Source: Sipunculus nudus
Taxonomy: Eukaryota > Annelida > Sipuncula > Golfingiida > Sipunculidae
DNA: 64,000 bases
Reading direction: 5' to 3'
Assembly (NCBI GenBank): GCA_026874595.1
Contig: CM049321.1
Location: forward strand, 15,023,479-15,087,478
A model generated the notes under the pieces. The model saw only the letters and a program-made list of their open reading frames with translations. It made no database searches and was not told the DNA's origin. Numbering within the stretch: position 1 is the first letter of the stretch; each line of letters begins with the position of its first letter. Shown piece by piece: positions 13,601 through 24,696 of this stretch. The position numbers were made by a program, and so were the translations under genes.

Positions 13601-14695
13601 GCTGATAAACTGATGCCAGGCTAGATGTATCTGCTTCACACAGCTAACATATATGGTAAAATGACTCAATTCAATCTTTATAATTCAGCCAAAATTCATT
13701 CTTTGGAACCATAATAGACAATTATTATAAGAATTATTCAGGGGAATTATTCTTGTAAAATATTAAACATATTGGCCTCAGTGGCATCAGTCAAAAATTG
13801 TTTTACAGGTTTATAACTCATATGGGAAAATATAGCAAAATGGCTAATTTAAGCTTCCCATAACTCAGCCAAAAATCACTGAACCAAAACCATTTGAACA
13901 AACTTAAATTATCAACATCTAAGGATAATTAATGTGTGAGATTTAAGAATTTGGCCTAGTGGTTTTTGAGAAGAAGATCTTTGTAGCCACTGAGCTAAAA
14001 TCGGCTGTTACAGCATATGACTAAATTTGGCTTCCCATAACTCAGCCAAAAGTCACTGAACTGAGACCATTTGAACAAACTTCAGAAAGCACTACCCTAG
14101 GATCATTTCTGTGCAATATTAAACAATTTGGCCAAATGATTTCAGAGAAGAAGTTTTTTGTAGCCGTCAGTATGATACTGATGACCCCCCTACAAAAAAG
14201 GCTGATGCAGGTGGCGCCACCTATACCTCAAATTCAGATATGACTCACGTGACCAACACTGGCATAAAATTTGGTGATGATAGCTTCAGCCGTTTCTGAG
14301 ATTGTAATTTTAGTATGTTTTTTTGGACAGATGACTAAGTTCAACTTCCTGTAACTCGGCCAAAAATCACTGAAATTAAACCATTCAAACAAACTTGAAA
14401 AAGATTGTTCCAGGAATCATTTCTGTGAAATACTGGACAATTTGGCTGAACAGTTTCAGAGAAGAAGATTTTTAAAGGTTTTTTTGCTTTTTCCCTATAA
14501 AATTTGTGAAAATGCAGTTAGCCAAAAAATAAGCAAAATCCGATTGAGTTTTCTAGATGACTTATTTTTGGCATAAAATTTCGTGATGCTAACTCTTGCC
14601 ATTTTCAAGTTAGTATGGGTTAACGTACAGAAGACGGACGACGGACGACGCCACACCATCGCATAAGCTCACAGGTTCGCTAAAAATCAGTCCAA
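10648..14695 (-). mobile_element. Type G Helentron-like element, copy G2, with three TAAAA ends
   Basis: Begins ACAAGGCCTACAGGCCTAAT, followed by a one-base variant of the type G 11-mer. The conserved opposite end, CACAGGTTCGC followed by TAAAA, occurs three times: ending at 13,163, 13,311 and 14,695. This is one left end with several right ends, explained by an internal duplication (12,072-14,697) or end-to-end insertions. Perfect GGTGGCGCCACC palindromes lie near 11,682, 12,680 and 14,210. A three-copy ~27-bp repeat of CCCATGAGG(T/G)G at 11,247-11,312 and repeated ACTGAGTGAACTC phrases lie in the left part. No coding sequence seen. Confidence 0.6.
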
Positions 14696-14697
14696 AA
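12072..14697. repeat. ~1.25-kb segmental tandem duplication inside G2
   Basis: 12,072-13,312 and 13,449-14,697 align along most of their length: both start TATACCTGTGATTG and both end CACAGGTTCGCTAAAAAT. The second copy has an extra block at about 13,580-13,735. The first copy has an extra 148-bp repeat of its own TAAAA end (13,164-13,311). Confidence 0.7.
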
Positions 14698-15499
14698 GTC
14701 ATTCAAAATTAATATTAGATCCAAGCGGTTTGCTGATACTGGTTGCTTTAAAGTGTGTACCATTTAAAAATTTAAAAATTTCAAAAATGTTAAAATTTCA
14801 TGGGAATATAAATGTTAATTTCTAAAATACATTTTATATATATATATATACTTTATGGGGTCAAATATGCATCTGGAACAACTTTTGGATTGATTCTAAA
14901 TTTAGGGTTTTCACCAGGGATGCTACCTTAAAGTATTGTCATACTAAGCCAGAACAGAAAATCCTCCTATGAGTATATAAACTGTTTTGACATGAGGTTA
15001 AATATCAAACACAGACAATTTTCTCTTTTGTGACATTGTGTGAAATGTTCTTTTCCCTGATCTGCAGGATATTCTTAAAATTCCCTGATTTTTTTTCCTG
15101 ACACAGCATAGGGAAATCACATAGAAGGTTTTACTTGATTAACAGGGTTGCTAAGAACTCTTTGCTATCTTCATATTTACTAAGATAAGGTAGTCTTTCC
15201 AATGAGGGTACATAAATCATATTATAAATTGCTTCCTGGTAAAAAACTAGATGAAGCAATAATGTACATGTGATAAAAAATATAGTTTTGAAAAAAATAT
15301 ATGTATATATTCCAATGAGATATGGTGTAGACCGAGAGCAGCTAGGTAATATTAAGAATGGTATAGGTGACCTTGACCTTAAAGCTTATGATACCAGAAT
15401 GTATCTTTTGACAGAACATCATTTTTCATAATATCATCTGCGATGAATAAATCAACTGCAGGCTCTTTTTTTCTCTGGCTAAAGACAAAACTAATTAAC

Positions 15500-15741
15500 C
15501 TCAAGTTAAGAACATTGACTATGACATTTTGTCCCTGGCTAATTACCGCAGGGTAACACTCTCGAGGAAGAGTAAAGGCAGTTGTAAGATCCTTGGAAAC
15601 AGACTGGGCAAGCGGACTGATATATACTTGATATGTAAGGCCTCTCCTTGCAGAGCTACACATAAACATCAAAAGCCCAGCCAGCTGCACTGTTACAGTC
15701 AGGTAAAAGTTGCTATGTATCTGCTGGCTCAGCAGAGACAC
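15500..15741 (-). CDS. Probable internal exon C of an unidentified minus-strand gene
   Basis: On the minus strand, an open stretch of 80 codons plus 2 nt is bounded by a CAG acceptor and a GAG/GTTAAT donor. It begins in phase 0, matching the phase-0 end of exon B, 232 bp upstream in transcript sense. It begins VSLLSQQIHSNFYLTVTV, is rich in alternating hydrophobic residues (beta-strand-like) and ends GQNVIVNVLNL. I do not recognise the family. The acceptor has a weak pyrimidine tract. No continuing exon was found at lower coordinates, where repeats take over. Confidence 0.4.
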
Positions 15742-15973
15742 CTGACTGTAGCAGATCAGTCACAGTTCTGCTTTATCCTGGTGGTTACAGTGCTCTTTGA
15801 TGGGTGTTTATGATGATTTTGTACACTGGCACCAAGGCAGAAACCTCTGGTGGCTCGTATAATGTTTATGATACATTAATATTATACGGCAAGGTCATCC
15901 CAACAGGTGACCTTAAAATGGCTATAATCAGGCTGATCAATCAAGGAAAACTGTCTTCATATAAATTATTTAC

Positions 15974-16150
15974 CTTGTTTTGCTGTTCAATAAAATCATA
16001 AAAAGATATATCAATATTTGTAAAAATGAGAAACAAGATATTTTCTTTAATAAAGAAATTTTCTGTTTGATGGACCTTAACAAAGATTTCACATGCTCCT
16101 TCATAAAATTTCCATCTCTCACACCTATTATTATCACACTGATTTAAACA
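15974..16150 (-). CDS. Probable internal exon B of an unidentified minus-strand gene
   Basis: Exactly 59 open codons lie between a minus-strand acceptor (ATATGCAG) and a donor (AAG/GTAAAT), phase 0 at both ends. The segment starts CLNQCDNNRCERWKFYEG, with four cysteines in the first 20 residues, and ends DFIEQQNK. It joins in phase to exon C. The matched phases and canonical splice sites are the evidence; the protein is not recognised. Confidence 0.42.
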
Positions 16151-16673
16151 CTGCATATTTTAGATAAATGTTAAAATACAATAATGTTCACTCTGGACCA
16201 TATCGCATATGATAGTGTGTTATATCATGATATAAAAGATTGAAGTGAAATGTCAACATTCCTCCAACTTAAGTGGCTGCATAAAAAAATTTACAGTTTC
16301 TTACCAGTCCCATAATCTTTAATTGAAGCCAATCAATTAAGATAATTGGTAATGGTCATTACAATATTTATGCAATCTTATGATTTTCTAACATTTATAT
16401 TTCCACAAAGACAGAGCTTGAGAATAATTAACCTTAATTCTAATACTCATTTAATCACCTTGAAGACGTGTATTCACACAAGCGGACCTGACAACAGCAT
16501 AGCTATCACGGTCATCATGGTCTCTCAAATGAGGGATTCTCAAACGAGGGACCATTAATCGCTACATTCAGTTTTCAATTTTGTGACCTCCAGACATTAT
16601 ACTTTTAACATTAGTTGGCTGCCAGGGCCAGCCAGGATGGGATGAAGAAAACATTCACTGACTGCATCCTCAC

Positions 16674-16784
16674 CTAACATTCTGTTTGAAGCTTCAGTAC
16701 GGTAAACAACAGGTGTGCCCCTTGCAGAAATCCCTGATACTTCTGATGTTTCAAGGTTGCCCTTAATGTACTGGGGATCTAAGT
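16674..16784 (-). CDS. Probable internal exon A of an unidentified minus-strand gene
   Basis: On the minus strand an open frame reads YIKGNLETSEVSGISARG and continues to ASNRML, bounded by CCCCAG acceptors (exon start 16,784 or 16,770) and a strong donor TTAG/GTGAGG. The other two frames are stopped. With this donor the exon ends in phase 1, which does not fit exon B directly. A downstream donor AAA/GTATAA near 16,598, or a missed small exon near 16,460-16,550, would fix the phase. Function unknown. Confidence 0.38.
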
Positions 16785-17252
16785 CTGGGGATTAATGTGT
16801 TCCAAAGATTTTATATTAAAAACTAAGGTATGACATAAAGATATTTGTAAAACACATCAGCTCTATATAGCTGCAGCAACTAATGCCTAACCCAACAGCC
16901 ACTCTACAGCATCTGAACCTAGTCTGCACTCAATTAGTAATTCCCTTGATGTGCAGACACCTGCGTGATTTCTTTTTTCCATTTAATGTGTAATGCAGCT
17001 GTTATTTTTATTTTTTTTTATAAAACTAGCACCTTAGGAAGTACTATTAAGAAATATATCATATATTAGCAGGGCATGAGTTAAAATATGTGTCAGCGTG
17101 AGCCATGATCCATTTCAGAAGTTCAAGTAATGACATCAAATGGTGTAGTTAAAGTTTATTATTTATGAAACTTGATAATTGTTTTCCATATCTTATTTAA
17201 TTTGCAATAAAATTAGGGACACACTCTCTTTTTAAGTTTGTAACATAACCAT

Positions 17253-17384
17253 CTTCTGTGGCTCAGGGGTAGAGAACAGGACTCAGAGCCAGGAGGTTGT
17301 GCCATCTAATCTATGTCAAGGAGCCCCAACCCAGGGTGAGCACTCTGCAGGCTAAATGGGTTTAAGCAGTGCCAAATAACTGAA
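17253..17384 (+). mobile_element. tRNA-derived SINE-like copy
   Basis: CTGTGGCTCAGGGGTAGAGA resembles a tRNA A-box region (TGGCNNAGNGG). The same head (TGTGGCCCAGGGGTAGAGCA) recurs at 40,488 with the same spacing to GAGCACTCTGCAGG/TAAGCACTCTGCAGG. The B box is degenerate. Not a functional tRNA: no cloverleaf can be formed. Confidence 0.5.
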
Positions 17385-17465
17385 TGCAAACATGGTTTTG
17401 GAATAATCCCCTATAGGGACCATAACATGGCAGAGGCTTGCATTCCTTAGGAGGCAGATTTCTAG
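17385..17465 (+). mobile_element. Helitron-like 3' end E3
   Basis: Shares GGCAGAGGCTTGCATTCCTTA and the terminal GCAGATTTCTAG (ending 17,465, followed by T) with units at 4.8, 5.5 and 59.2 kb. The hairpin is partly degraded. Only the last ~80 bp is recognisable, fused to the SINE-like head. Confidence 0.5.
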
Positions 17466-17639
17466 TATTATGAAGAGATAGCCTATATTTTATTTCTGCC
17501 ATCAAATATTTTTTTACATATTTTATATTTTTTATTTAGACGTCAATTTCAGACATACAATTTCTTTCCTGTTCTGCATTGCTGGGTATAACTCATCCCC
17601 AACACAAGAAGTTACAGTTAAATCTCACCTGAAGACCAC

Positions 17640-17815
17640 CCAACTATGGTTACCACGCGCTAAGACAATCACTTTTTTGGTCAAGGACTAATGTATTTCA
17701 TAAAAAAACCTCCACCCCACTAACACGACCACCCCACTACCACAACCACCCCTTCAACACGACCAACCCACTAACATGACAACCCCACTTACACGTCCAC
17801 CCCACAAACCACTGT
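17640..17815. repeat. Low-complexity CACGACCACCCCACTAA repeat
   Basis: Irregular tandem phrases of CTAACACGACCACCCCAC type at about 17,710-17,815 follow ACCACGCGCTAAGAC. Looks like the internal part of a dispersed repeat; ends not defined. Confidence 0.4.
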
Positions 17816-18220
17816 TGGCTGGTCCTGCATATTTCACTGTCTATATAATGTTAAACTTTTCATTACAACATTCTATACACATTACAACATTCTATACAGT
17901 TGCTTACTTGACCATCTGTAGAATCTCTGATACAAATAAAAAAGAATTTCTAGTGAGAAACTCCCAGTAACTAGTGTGGTTACATCTGTGCTGCAGAAAC
18001 TTCAGACCACCCTGTGTATGTATGTGATCAGTCACCTTATTAATACAGCACCTTAGAGTTTTTTACAGACAACACTCGGTGTCACACTTTAGTGCATGAT
18101 ATGTAGGTTCACTGAGTGCAGTTACGTATGTGAAAAATGCATGAAGAACTGCTATATTTTTACAGTGCCCCATTTCAGAAACTCACAACAGAGAAGAAGA
18201 CAGTTAATTTACCTTAATGA

Positions 18221-18337
18221 TCAAATACGAACATTCGATCTAGCTGCTTGCTGTTCAGAGATGATATATATAATGTCTTCTCCGTCTTCAAACAAAGCCA
18301 TGAAAATTACTGACATCAACAAAGCCATGACAACAGC
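18221..18337 (-). CDS. Probable terminal coding exon of an unidentified minus-strand membrane protein
   Basis: A strong minus-strand acceptor (TTTGTTTCAG) opens a phase-0 frame of 38 codons ending in TGA at 18,221-18,223. The peptide starts AVVMALLMSVIFMALFEDGE, a hydrophobic membrane-like segment followed by an acidic and then basic tail. This is typical of a C-terminal membrane anchor. It joins in phase to a candidate 43-nt exon at 20,089-20,131. Family not recognised. It might belong to a different gene from exons A-C, because this exon stops before them. Confidence 0.35.
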   Translation of the reverse strand, partial: AVVMALLMSVIFMALFEDGEDIIYIISEQQAARSNVRI

Positions 18338-18574
18338 CTGAAACAAATTAAAATTCAAGATATTATTAGCCAACTTCCTAATTAAGTTTCCATAAATACA
18401 TTTTTAGTAATTAATACACAGGGATCAGATAGGAGAACACCAGAAAAACTTATACTTTTCTTGAAGATTGCTTTTATTGTTATTTAGAGATAAACAGACC
18501 TGTAACTTGTAATCATTCAATCTATACATTATACTCCACATGCTTCTAACTGAAACTATTACAAATAAAATATA

Positions 18575-19190
18575 TTCAACCATATTATTTCATCATGATG
18601 ATTTCCTGTTGCTACAATTAACCACAACCATATTATTTCATCATGATGATTTCCTGTTGCTACAATTAACCACAACCATATTATTTCATCATGATGATTT
18701 CCTGTTGATACAATTAACCACAACCATATTATTTCATCATGATGATTTCCTGTTGATACAATTAACCACAACCATATTATTTCATCATGATGATTTCCTG
18801 TTGATACAATTAACCACAACCATATTATTTCATCATGATGATTTCCTGTTGATACAATTAACCACAACCATATTATTTCATCATGATGATTTCTTGTTGA
18901 TACAATTAACCACAACCATATTATTTCATCACGATAATTTCCTGTTGATACAATTAACCACAACCATATTATTTCATCATGATGATTTCCTGTTGATACA
19001 ATTAACCACAACCATATTATTTCATCATGATGATTTCCTGCTGATACAATTAACCACTACCATATTATTCATCATGATGATTTCCTGTTGATACGATTAA
19101 CCACAACCATATTATTTCATCATGATTTCCTGTTGGTACAATTAACTACAACCATATTATTTCATCATGATTTCCTGTTGGTACAATTAA
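18575..19190. repeat. 48-bp minisatellite, about 12-13 copies
   Basis: The unit contains ATTATTTCATCATGATGATT and ACAATTAACCACAACCAT. Because 48 is a multiple of 3 the array is open on both strands (183 and 150 codons), giving repeated 16-residue units. This is a by-product of the repeat, not a gene. The last two copies have lost a GAT triplet. Confidence 0.95.
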
Positions 19191-19355
19191 CCATCTCCAG
19201 AGGGCAGCTGTGCTTAAACCATTTACCTTTGCTTCCTCTGCATAAGGTGCAGGGGTGATTCACTTAATACTTAAAAAACAGGGCATTTTGAGACATGACA
19301 GTCCAAACTTTGTAAAAAAAAAGTTTCTATACTATGGAAGGAGGTGCCCAATCTA

Positions 19356-19842
19356 ACAAGTGACACATGGGTCATGACGCTCAGCTGACAAGCATGACCT
19401 GTATTTAAAGCCTGATGGTATACCATATGTTATCTGACCATACTTGGAAGATGGAAGGTTTGGGATGAAAAGTCTGACTTGAAATGCATCCACAACTTTT
19501 TTCAAGAAGCTGGTCCTGTGACATTGACCTTTGACCCTAAGACCTAAATATCAAAAGGTTTGTTCCTCTATTGACATGTAAGGTTTGGGATGATCATTTT
19601 GGCTATAAGATTAATTCTGGGAGGTGCAAACACACCCCGTAACTCAGAGAATATAGGTCATAGTGACCTAATTTCAGATCTGCAAGATCTTTTTAGAACC
19701 TCTAAGACTGCATAGGGTTCATGTATCTAGCCCTTACAGTTACAATTTGTGCCCTGCTAACGGCCAGACGGACAAACGGAAGGACGACGGACCAAGACCC
19801 ATCACTATAGCACAGCATGATTAAAAGTCAGCTGAGCTAAAA
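19356..19842 (-). mobile_element. Type C Helentron-like element, copy C1 (487 bp)
   Basis: Left end ACAAGTGACACATGGGTCA, hairpin then GCTCAGCTGAC (19,379-19,389). Right end GTCAGCTGAGC (19,827-19,837) then TAAAA ending 19,842. Flanks AATCTA and ATCACT imply insertion between A and A (T and T on the other strand) without duplication. The interior holds one TGACCTTTGACCC site (19,525) and a GGACGACGGACC tract before the right end. Shortest complete copy in the window, so a useful reference for the family. Confidence 0.7.
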
Positions 19843-20088
19843 ATCACTGAAACTGCACTGACAAAAGGATTTCTAAGGTGGCTAACTGGCAGACATAATA
19901 GATTTCTGACAAGTCTGACATTTGATATCACACATCCTCCAATAAGAGACCAAACTTGAAGCAAATTCTCCAAAGGATGTTACAGTAATGAATGTCCAAA
20001 ACAATTCAAAAGGCATTTTCAGGCCCTCATATTAGATTTATAGATATGCAAATGTAAAAAGTGTAAGTCCAATATTTTTTATTATCAC

Positions 20089-20131
20089 TCTGCTTTTCAA
20101 TGGGATCAGCAGGGTCGGTAAACTGCAAAAC
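20089..20131 (-). CDS. Candidate 43-nt exon upstream of the 18.3-kb exon
   Basis: A minus-strand acceptor with an excellent pyrimidine tract (TTCTTTTCTTTCAG) is followed after 43 nt by a donor AGA/GTGATA. Read with one leading base it gives SLPTLLIPLKSR and ends in phase 0, joining the phase-0 start of the exon at 18,337. Short, so chance is possible. Confidence 0.25.
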
Positions 20132-20485
20132 CTGAAAGAAAAGAAATGCAGAAAGCATGACTAAAGGTCTTGTAATAAAAAAAATCCATCCTAAATCCAG
20201 GTACACATCCACATATTATGAGAACACACATTTGCTTTTATATCTGGTGATTTAAATAAAAATATTCAGATTCTAGGAAACTAAGTTTATTGCTATGATT
20301 TCATAAAATAAACTGCAAAATGTTCCCATCATCTTATAAATCAGTAGCTAAACCTTAATACTATACTCTCACAGTCTTAATGCCAGGCTGAAGCATTCCC
20401 GCAACAGTGTTTTTGTTATGCAGTAACGAGGTATTTATCACTCAGCCTTATCACTTAACAGGCTGATACAAAAGAGAGTCATATG

Positions 20486-21147
20486 TAGTGGTGGGCCGAT
20501 CATCGAGTTTTTTCGAAAGTCAGTCGGTTTGCTGCAACTTTCAAGCGCTCGATTACCAAAGGCAATTATCGATTACATCATAATCATGATTGTTGTTTTT
20601 GTTTTCCAGAATGCCTTTATGTTATTGGCTAAAATTATTCTTCCTTTTAAAACATTCCGCGCTTCATATAATGAGTCTGTGTTCCCAAATAACTTCCGTA
20701 TGTAACTGAGTTTAACACAGTAGATGCGAGATTGGAGGACGTAATAAACCACTGTGAACTGGCAGGGAGCTGCAGAAATAGCGGGGAGTTTTGTAACGAG
20801 ATGTACATTGCACAATATAGGCGGTATTGCGTTAAAAAGCTCCATAAATTCTCCGGGGCTATGCAGCAAGAAGATGTCCTGGATTGTGGTTTGATTCTTG
20901 ATTATTATAAATAATTAAAATTAAACTTTTCAAAGCATATCTTACTAATAATAGGAAAATCTAAACAGGCAAAAACTTCTTTTCTTGAGGTAGAATTACT
21001 AAGACATGCGGGCTTGGTTAAGAAAGTACAGTTTCACAGATAACTGCATGTTACTTTATATTTGCCTGAACCGATTATTAATCAATCATCGATCGGTTTG
21101 CTCAAACCGATGATCGATTATGAAAAAGGAACCGACTCCCACCACTA
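20486..21147 (+). mobile_element. Non-autonomous hAT element (662 bp)
   Basis: Ends TAGTGGTGGG and CCCACCACTA with a perfect 8-bp target duplication GTCATATG on both sides (20,478-20,485 and 21,148-21,155): the hAT signature. Subterminal GATCATCGA/CGATGATCGATT motifs recur inside both ends. A related copy in opposite orientation is at 42,579-43,378. The interior (20,730-20,870) is conserved between the copies but has no transposase. Confidence 0.88.
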
Positions 21148-21229
21148 GTCATATGTCACCAGCATCACTCACAATTACAGCCACACAGTGAGATGTACCA
21201 TAACCAATGGTTATATAAACAAGAAAAAT

Positions 21230-22407
21230 AGAGATGGTCTACAAAATAAGTTATTGTGAACATCCCTGACCTATGACCTTGGCCTTTGCCCACATATCAA
21301 CTGGATTCTTTCTAAATGATGGGTAACTACTAACCACTTACATCTGGCCGGGTGTAATTACTTGGCAACCAATGAGTGAATAACTTAGACCTGCAACCTT
21401 TAACCTCCTGACCAGCTGACCTCAAAATCAATTAGTTATTTCATGCAAAAAGACCCATAAATATGAAGTTTGAATCACATTCAGTAATGCATAGATGTAG
21501 CATATGTGAAAGACTGAAGGTTTGGGTTGAACAGTTTCACTTGAAATATGTTCACAAGCATTTAGAACAATATTGTGACCTTGACCTTTGACCTTTTGAA
21601 CTCAACATCAATAGGCTTCTTCCCCTATTGGTAGGTAAGCCATATATGACAGATGGAAAGTATAGATTGAAAAGTTTGCCTGAAAATGACTCCACCCAAG
21701 AAGAGGGTGCTGTGAACTTGACCTTTGACCTCAAAATCAACAGGTCTTTTCCCCTGTTGGCAGAGAAGCAATATCAGTGCTGAAAGGTTTGGAATGAAAG
21801 GTCTAGCTTGAAATGTGTCCACAACCTTTTCAAAGAAGTGGATCCTGTGACCCTGACCTTTGACCTTGTGACCTCAACATCTATAGGATTCTTCCTGTGA
21901 TCCTGTGACCCTGACCTTTGACCTTGTGACCTCAACATCTATAGGATTCTTCTCCCACTTAGTAGGTGAGCTATATGTGAAAGATCAAAGAATTGGGATG
22001 AAAGGTTTGGCTTAAAATGCATCCACAGGCTTTTCAAAGAAGTTGGTTCTGTGACCTTGACCTTTGACCTTGTGACCTCAAAATAATATTGGTTCTTCCC
22101 CTGTTGGTAGGTGAGCTGTATGTGTAAGACGGAAGGTTTGGGATGAAAATTTTGGCTAAAAGAATTATTTTTGGGGGGTGCAAACACACCCCATAACTTC
22201 GAGAATATAGGTCGCAGTGACCTAATTTCAGGTTTGCAAGGAGATCTTTTTAGAACCTCTAAGACTTCATAGGGTTCATGGCCCTAGCCCCTACGGTTAC
22301 GATTTGTGCCCTGCTAACGGCCGGCCGGATGGACAGACGGAAGGACGACGGACAAAGACCCATCGCTATAGCCCAGCATGACTGAAAGTCAGCTGAGCTA
22401 ATAAAAA
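21230..22407 (-). mobile_element. Type C end fragment with tandem TGACCTTTGACC repeats
   Basis: Ends GTCAGCTGAGCTAATAAAAA after a GACAGACGGAAGGACGACGG tract, as in the other type C ends; the hairpin end was not found. The body is 4-5 diverged tandem units of about 125-145 bp with phrases GGTTTGGGATGAAA and CTTTTCAAAGAAG. Each carries the 13-mer TGACCTTTGACCT (21,582; 21,719; 21,854; 21,912; 22,058). Confidence 0.6.
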
Positions 22408-22810
22408 CCTCCCTGTGCCCCCTCCCCTTTTTTTGAAATCCCGTATCTATCAATGATAAGTCTACAATGAAAGGTCATATGGAAGGTACTGTGAGTTTTC
22501 ATCATATTTTATGTGAAACTTTTTACCATTTTTTTTTCTGAAAGGTAGATTTTTGGATAAATTTATAAAATAATTATTTTGACCATTACTGATATTTAAT
22601 TCAGACACATGGAATTAACTGTAGGACACTGTACTGTTGTTGCTTGGAAAAAGTTGATACAGAATGTAACTTTAAACATTAGAACTAAGATGATCTGAAC
22701 CTGAACACCAAGTATCCATCCGTGCATCCCCAAAACCTGTTGAACTTCACTGATGTAACGTTAGACTAGAACTTTGATAGTGGGGCCTATAATCTGATGC
22801 CTTGGCGATG

Positions 22811-23466
22811 CACAGGCGCTTGAATCGCTATTTGTGTTGATATTGGCTTCATTAGTGTTCAATATACCTTAACAACAATCCCCTACCGTTCAATGAGCTG
22901 TAAACCATGTTATATCGCTTGCCGGTACTTGTTTATATAATAGATACACAAGGCCGGCATCCAAGTCTGCGGACGAGTCTGTATCCATTAAGCGACGAGC
23001 AGACAGATTTAACTCAGATTACTATTTCCATCGTTATCAACCAATCAGGTGTTAGGTTCCAGGGGGGAATCCTTACTGCTGACCAAGATTAATGGGGATT
23101 TCCTCGTTTGGGGTAACAGCTGCTTAATGGAAGCAGACTAGTTACAAATAAGAGCTCATTACAAGTGGTACACTGTGTGTATTGGAATTGTTAATGCTTT
23201 TATAGAAAGGAGAACTGGCCATTTAACGACTGTAAGTTTCTTCCCTCGAAAATCTTTGAAATATTCGGGAATTTGAATTGATTTCTTGTATTATTGCCAA
23301 CCCACCGCAGACTTGGATGCCGGCCTTGTGTATCTATTATATAAACAAGTACCGGCAAGCGATATAACATGGTTTACAGCTCACTGAACGGTAGGGGATT
23401 GTTGTTAAGGTAAATTGAACACGATTTAAGCCAATATCAACACAAATAGCGATTCAAGCGCCTGTG
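22811..23466. mobile_element. 656-bp fold-back element with 162-bp inverted arms and 7-bp target duplication
   Basis: Left arm 22,811-22,972 and right arm 23,305-23,466 are inverted copies with few differences, starting CACAGGCGCTTGAATCGCTA. GGCGATG flanks both ends exactly (22,804-22,810 and 23,467-23,473). The 332-bp core has no protein motif. A 215-bp relative with the same terminal 15 bp is at 57,149-57,363. Superfamily uncertain: 7-bp duplications are seen in some hAT and Dada elements. Confidence 0.85.
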
Positions 23467-23608
23467 GGCGATGGAAGCCTACATTACCAGTCCACATTAG
23501 GTAACCACCCCGGATTTGCACTTTGCTGCGTTAATAATTAATTAAGCTTCCATCTGTATCTGTAATCATGCAGTTATGATAAGCTAATGTATGCATAAAT
23601 TAATTTGG

Positions 23609-23627
23609 GACCCCCCCCCCCCCCCCC
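23609..23627. repeat. Poly-C tract
   Basis: Uninterrupted run of about 19 C. Similar runs occur near 37,829, 46,848 and 49,876. Confidence 0.9.
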
Positions 23628-23639
23628 AAAGGAAAAAAA

Positions 23640-24060
23640 GTTCTTGAATCGCCAGTGGACGCAAGTCATTAAAACTAGGAGTAATAATAAATCTCGTTCT
23701 GTTTATAATCAGACTGTACGGAAGGTAAATTTGGCACACGTACAGGAACTTGAACCAGCAGTGACGGTGCGGTGTTGACCGATTGCTTCCCGCTCCATGT
23801 AGTAAAGGTAACCGCGGCCGCCTGGAACGCAGCAAATACGATCACCCAGTACTAGAAACGACCTCTGGCGGAATGGCGCACACAGCAGACGACAGTGTGT
23901 CGTTGTAACATGACTTATGTGCTTGCATGATGCGAATAGACTCAATAGCCTGCTGGCTTCCATGGTCTTCCGTTTGTCGTTTGGCGCTGATGAGATACGT
24001 TTACAAGTCATGTGACACCGGACCTTACGAACGACGACACAAAAAATGGACGATAGATTG
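23640..24060 (-). promoter_or_regulatory. CpG-rich island, possible minus-strand promoter or first exon
   Basis: CpG-rich interval (GCGGCCGC, GGCGCACAC, CGAACGACGAC) in AT-rich surroundings. On the minus strand, after an AG following GTCGTTTCT, a frame reads YWVIVFAAFQAAAVTFTTW and then a Pro/Val-rich stretch, like a membrane anchor plus stem. Another minus frame starts MEASRLLSLF. No homology recognised, so the coding reading is speculative. Confidence 0.25.
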
Positions 24061-24439
24061 GTTCCTTACAATATATTTGCCCTTGTTGCACGATTTATGA
24101 CACGGGAACCCATCTAATCAACTAGGTGGTGTTCAATGTATAGACCAAAGTGTTTCATAATAGGCCTGCCAATTTATCAAAATAAGAAGCGCTCACATGG
24201 CTTTAAGCAGAACTCGAAATCGAACGTTTTCATCGGACTATGGGGGAAACCAACAAGGCTGAAAATTTGCCGACCTTCCAAGAATATTTCTGACTTATTT
24301 TTTTTAAAATTTTATTTAATTTTTGTTCCTATTATTATAAATTGTTACTCATGTTTGACAAAGTTTTATTTATACTGAGTGGTCTATTTGATAAAACAAT
24401 AAAAATAATTGGCTTATATTTCATTAAAGACTGAGCATC

Positions 24440-24696
24440 AGTGATCGAAGTTTCTATCACCCATATCATAAATTTAACTTATCATTTTAAACGGGCGAAG
24501 TACGAGTGGAGTTAAAAACGGCTAGAGTCATGCCACTGCACAAAAAGTAAAGCAGATTAGACAGAGGGAATAACAGACCAGTATCAATTCTTTGTATCTT
24601 TTTTAAAGTACAGGAAAAAATATTTATGAGTACCAGTCAGGCTTCAGACCATCAAATTCAACAGACACATGTTTAACTAACCTGACAGATTATATA
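24440..24696 (+). pseudogene. LINE reverse transcriptase fragment, part 1
   Basis: Frames shift, but the translation shows ELKTARVMPLHKK, NRPVSILC and YQSGFRPSNSTDTCLTNL. These are the N-terminal blocks of CR1/Jockey-type LINE reverse transcriptases. The reading stops at codons for DYI (24,688-24,696), where copy C2 is inserted; the LINE resumes at 28,863. Frameshifts and stops show it is dead. Confidence 0.75.

Noticed and set aside
15379-15741. The whole 120-codon minus frame as a single-exon gene
   Set aside because: Protein-like character ends at the GTTAAT donor (15,499); the remaining codons look intronic. Kept as exon C only.
18540-19091. Long open frames on both strands (183 and 150 codons)
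   Set aside because: They are the 48-bp minisatellite read through; 48 is divisible by 3, so stops are avoided on both strands.
22811-23466. hAT assignment for the fold-back element
   Set aside because: Duplications are 7 bp in both copies and ends do not match the TAGTGGTGGG hAT type in this window.
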